A stretch of DNA of 64,000 nt. Source: Rachycentron canadum. Lineage: Eukaryota > Chordata > Actinopteri > Carangiformes > Rachycentridae. A model generated the notes under the pieces. That model saw only the letters and a program-made list of their open reading frames with translations. It had not been told where the DNA came from and made no database searches. The stretch lies in the NCBI GenBank assembly GCA_038496675.1, contig CM076652.1, positions 2,588,682 through 2,652,681 on the forward strand. Direction: 5' to 3'. Position numbers and translations under genes: made by a program. This document shows positions 59,655 to 64,000 of this stretch, piece after piece. The stretch's first letter is position 1. Each line of letters starts with the position of its first letter.

Positions 59655-62600
59655 GGAGCCATAACAACCAACACAAACACAGACCAGTTCACTGTAAACG
59701 TCCAGTTTCTCTGGGAATGAATGAATAATGCCTTAATGGGTTTAATAATGGGTTTTTTTTGCCCCGAGTTCAGTCTCTGAGGCACAACTTCCTCTCAGGG
59801 TGCGTACAAATCCCTCCTCCCCCTCCCCTGACACTGGTTGACTCAAAACACACTCGGCTCATCCTCAAAAATAACAACATGTAAACTCACTTCTTGTTTT
59901 CTGGTGCGTTAAACCGTTTCTAAAACCTTTGAAGAGACTGGAACATTTTTGACATGTCTATATTTAAGTGAGGGTGAATGTGCCTGTTGACCTTAATACC
60001 TAAAAACCCTAAAAAGTGTGAATCTGCAGAGTTCACGTTCTTGGATGGTGTGTTCACGTGGCCTGTGTAACTCTGAGTGTCACTCCTCTTCTGCTGTCAG
60101 AAACATTTTCCTCCTGAAGCGTCGCTGCAGCGGCGTCAGATCCCACAGACACACAACTGAGCTCTGCAACAACACAACAGATATTATTCTAATTTCATCA
60201 CATATGGAAAAGAAAACACTTCTAAATAAAATATGTTGGCTCCCTAAAACAGGAAAACAGGAAGTGATGTGGTCTACACTTTTTTTTTTTTTTTTTACAG
60301 TTTTTAAATTCTTTTAATTAAATTGAAATAGAAACAGAAAGTTGACTGTAATTGTATGTTTTTTAGGTTAAATAATCTTAAAGGAATATGTCCACATTTT
60401 GTTTGGGAAATACATTTATTTGCTTTCTATTGATATCAACATCTTATTCAGCCAAATTATTATCACTTAAAGTAACAAAAATGCCTCATCTCCAGTCTGA
60501 ATGCAGTCAACGCTCGAGTCCAAGTCCGAGTCACTGAAAATCACTGGAGTCCTGGACCTGAGTTGCTGCTTCTATACAGTGTCCAGTTTTCATTATAACT
60601 GCATCACAAATGACCTGACAGATCATTCCACCTGGACCTGAACATAACAGTTAAACAAACCTCAGCAAACCCGTTTCATGTCTACGGAGCGAGCGGAAAC
60701 AGCTGATGACACGCTGACCAGAAGCAGCTGGTCGGCCTCTGTCTGAAGGTAAAGCACCGAGTGAACAGCTCAGCGTCTCTGACAGATTAAACTCAGTGTG
60801 TGAGTCTGGAATGTGTCGAGCTCAGGCCTGAAACACACACTCATTGTTTGCTTGTGTGAAACAACCGAATTCCTGAGCACAGTGAGATTTTATGTCGGGA
60901 CACATGTTGGACTCGGTTTCACGTCCTCTCATCCATATTCAGGACTCGTCAGCATCAGCTGGTCGTTCAGAAGAATCCGGGGCCTGAGAGATGGCGCAGG
61001 GCCGATGAAGGGCCGGACTGTTGTGTGGCTGTATGAATATTTCATGTCTGGGATCTGGTCCTGTGGCTGAGGAGATCTCCACTTGTTGAAGAGCCGTTGT
61101 GTTGTGTAACAGCCTTCAACTGCCCCTAAAATGTGCGAGTGGTTCAGGAGTTTGAAGGATACGTGTCCGCCTGAGGTGGTTAGAGAGGTGGCGAGTGACC
61201 ACTACTTTCTTTTGATCGCTGTGGTTATGTTGCTCATGCTTTTTTGCACGTTTTAATAAGTTGATCCTTTAGCTGATAATGTTTCTTTAGCACATCTTTG
61301 GACTGGCAGTGAATTTTTTTTGGCAGCGTGTCAGACAACAGTCTTTCATGCACCACAGACTCATCTCAGGATACACAAGCGTCCCTGTTAATGATAAATT
61401 GAAGCAATGGGAGACAAATGAAGGTTAATATTAATATTAATGTTGTACAACACACATTAGGAAGTGCAGGCACAGACCTCTAAACATAGCAAAGTCATTG
61501 TGCAGCGATCAGGCCTCCAGGCTTTATGAATCTGCATCGTTGAGACCTGAAATGTCTCATATCGACACCTGCTCATCAATAATTAGAGCAAGAGAGAGTT
61601 TCCCACCATCGTGATAGTGCATGTGGATATGGGGAACAATAATACATTTAAATACTGAAATACTGAGATGTGAATATTTATAATTGAGTTTAAAAATGCT
61701 AATTTAACTGCTGTTAACAAATATAAAAAATAACAGCAGTCATGTCTGGTGGTGACATTGGGTGGGTGGTCTCACAAATGCATTATGCTCATCATTTGTT
61801 CTCTACACACAGTTTTCTACTAAACATGACCTTTACCCAGCATTGAGTGTTTTATGCAATTTCCAATATGACTTTTGTTTCACTCTTGTTTCCTGATTTT
61901 GTTGGATAAATGTTTGAATTCCTTGTTGGGTCTGAGTTGTGTCCAAAAACGAATCATGTGAATCAGAAAACTCTTCAAAAACAAGTTACTGAAAACTTAC
62001 AGATGTGTCCTCAGTCTCTTCACTCCCAAAGAAACTGGATGAGGAAGTAACTAACCCATTTCGTTCATGCTAACATGCTAACAGTCGCTCTCCCTCCACT
62101 GCAGCAGGAGCTAAAGAAGCAGCTGACTGTATGAAGCGTCTGTAGGTCACTGGTCTGAAGTCAGTGACCTGATCAGTGATCAGTAAATCAAGGGGATGAG
62201 CCTCCACACTGACACTCAGACACCACAACCATGGAGGAAGTTGGTGTCTCTGTGTCTGAGCTGTGAAGAATCAGCCCGTTCAAATATATCCTGTGTTTTT
62301 CTGGTGACTCTTTGATGCTTTTGCTGCTCTGTCTGTAAACTAAACAAACTGTATCTGCCTGGTTTTAAGTGTGTGTAGGAAAAGACGTATGTGTGTTTGT
62401 TTTGTGTGTACGTGTCCTTTACACATCTGGGGCCAGGAGACTAAGACGGCACTTTTGTCTAATGGTGTCATTAGAGGAAAAGATCAGTCTAGTCAGCTTA
62501 GTTCATGGGCTCATGGTGACCCCACAGTAAAGGTCGGGAGGGTGGGGGGGTTGACTGAACCACAGCCTCGTCCTGGTGGAGCCGTCGCCCTCTGTGCTCT

Positions 62601-64000
62601 GATGGCCTGGTCCGACCCGGCTCGGGTCAGTTCGGCTCGGCTCGGTCTTCTTCCTGCCTGTATAATCTGCTCTGTCAGATGGAAGCTGTCGTGGGGAGGT
62701 GGTGGTGTTGGTGGTGGTGGTGGTGGTGGGGGGGTCGGGATAAGAGCTTTATTGTCCCGATTCTTCTCCTTTGTTGGGGATTGCAGCAACATTTCTAGGT
62801 CACCGGCTGTGTCTGAACGCCCCGATGCCCACACCGATGCTTCACTGAGGGAATTCACCCCCCTCCCCATATTTCACCCAGTACTGTTGGAGGGGGGGGG
62901 GGCACAATTAGAAATCTGCTCCGGGCAAAAACAGCCGGGCTGCGATCTCCCAAACGACTCCAGCTTCTGTTTTCTGTCAGAGCAGATAGATTATGGATGC
63001 TGACTCAAAGTGTTTGTCAAAAGGCTCTTTCATGGTGTTAATTGGACGGACGAGCTTTCAGATCCTTTCCCCATTCACTTTTCTCCTCATTATCATCCTT
63101 AACCTTTGCCCCCGATCTCTCTCAGAGGGGTTAAGCACACATTAATGTTCTCGCCTGAGGTTGGGACGCTGCCATCGAAAGCCTCTGATGATCGCTGATG
63201 ATGTTTGTTTCGGTCAAGAACATTTACATAACAGCCATTAGTCTCTTAGTACAATCAACTCTTCAGGCCTTTATCCTCAGAGACTGAGTCTTTGTAGTGT
63301 TTGTCTCCTGATCTCTGTCTCTGAGCTCCTGTTATGACTCGAAGAGGTTTGATATTTGGAGTTTGGATTTCAAAGATCGATCCTCTCTTGTGTTTTTCTT
63401 CAAATCTTTTCTCTTCAAGTCTTTTCCACCCAAACTGAAATAACAACAAAATAAGACAAACTGTTGAAGATGAACGTCAGCCTCGGATTCGTTACTGGAA
63501 CGGGAAGTTCTTCTGTTTCTCAATATCCTAACAAGACTACGGCCGTGGCTGCGACACACGTCATATCATATGAGCTAAATGATAAAGTCAGCATGCTAAA
63601 ATGACCAATGCTGACCGAGCAGGCAATGTAACATCTGAGAGACGTTGGACTCTGATGTGTAACGGAGATTAACCCCTGACGTTGGCTAAAGGACATTGTG
63701 ACGTTTAGCAGATATTTGATTTGTTTTCTAAATGATCTTTCTATTTGATTTATCATTAAAATAAAGATCCTTATATTTAGTTATGTGTCCGTTCTCCTTT
63801 CGTTTCCAGTCACTGTTGATGATTTTTTCCAAATTAACTCTGAAGGCACAAAATCACCATCAAAAACTCTGCAGCTAAAGTGGGTCCTGTTGAGTTTCAT
63901 GGTGAAAGACTGAAATGACTAATGCGGTTTAGCAGGAAATCCACCAATCACCCCAAGTTTCTCTTCTTGGTCAATTCTGGATGTGATACTCGGTCGCAAA
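59655..64000. other. intergenic to the right edge, no convincing gene
   Basis: A 17-base T run occurs near 60280-60296 and a (GGT)n/G-rich tract at 62696-62734. The 210-codon frame at 62371-63003 crosses that tract and has no known domain. The expected next neighbour by human synteny (TMEM229A or GPR37) is not seen. Confidence 0.5.

Noticed and set aside
62371..63003. 210-codon plus-strand open frame
   Set aside because: Built over a (GGT)n/G-rich low-complexity tract giving poly-Gly; no known motif and no exon structure.

Overview
This is nuclear DNA of a ray-finned fish, most likely a spiny-rayed teleost. The evidence is large spliced genes with GT-AG introns, abundant (CA)n, (ATCC)n and (ATC)n microsatellites, interspersed repeats typical of teleosts, relics of Tc1-like and L2-like elements, and an assembly gap of Ns at 52696-53090.

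The window holds the edge of one gene and a tandem cluster of four hyaluronidase (GH56) genes. At the left, on the minus strand, is coding exon 1 of wasl (N-WASP) inside a CpG island. Running away from it on the plus strand are: a hyaluronidase of HYAL2/hyal6 type (12657-15858); hyal4 (36424-41027); a PH-20-like hyaluronidase with no membrane anchor (44800-47296); and a second PH-20-like gene, closest to spam1 (54246-56483). Human 7q31 has the same arrangement (WASL on one strand, HYAL4 then SPAM1 on the other), so this is the fish equivalent of the SPAM1/HYAL4 cluster and not of the HYAL1-2-3 cluster. All four genes have three coding exons, a middle exon of exactly 90 bp, and phase-0 introns, and all keep the catalytic Asp-x-Glu pair.

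The four proteins differ in ways likely to matter. The hyal4 product has Ala where the others have the substrate-contacting Tyr. The two PH-20-like proteins share a shortened last EGF-like loop. One PH-20-like protein ends without a hydrophobic tail and should be secreted, and the other uses Asp-Phe-Glu as its catalytic triplet. Together the cluster should yield surface-anchored and soluble enzymes acting on hyaluronan and possibly chondroitin.

The remaining ~80% is intergenic or intronic. It holds at least 12 copies of one dispersed repeat (here 'repeat A') that carries a CTCF-like core, three copies of a MITE-like element (here 'repeat B') with a 30-bp minisatellite at one end, several generic teleost repeats, and two near-consensus CTCF-type motifs on either side of the cluster. 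Candidate TATA promoters with 5' noncoding exons lie upstream of several of the hyaluronidase genes. To the right of 56483 I see no further gene.
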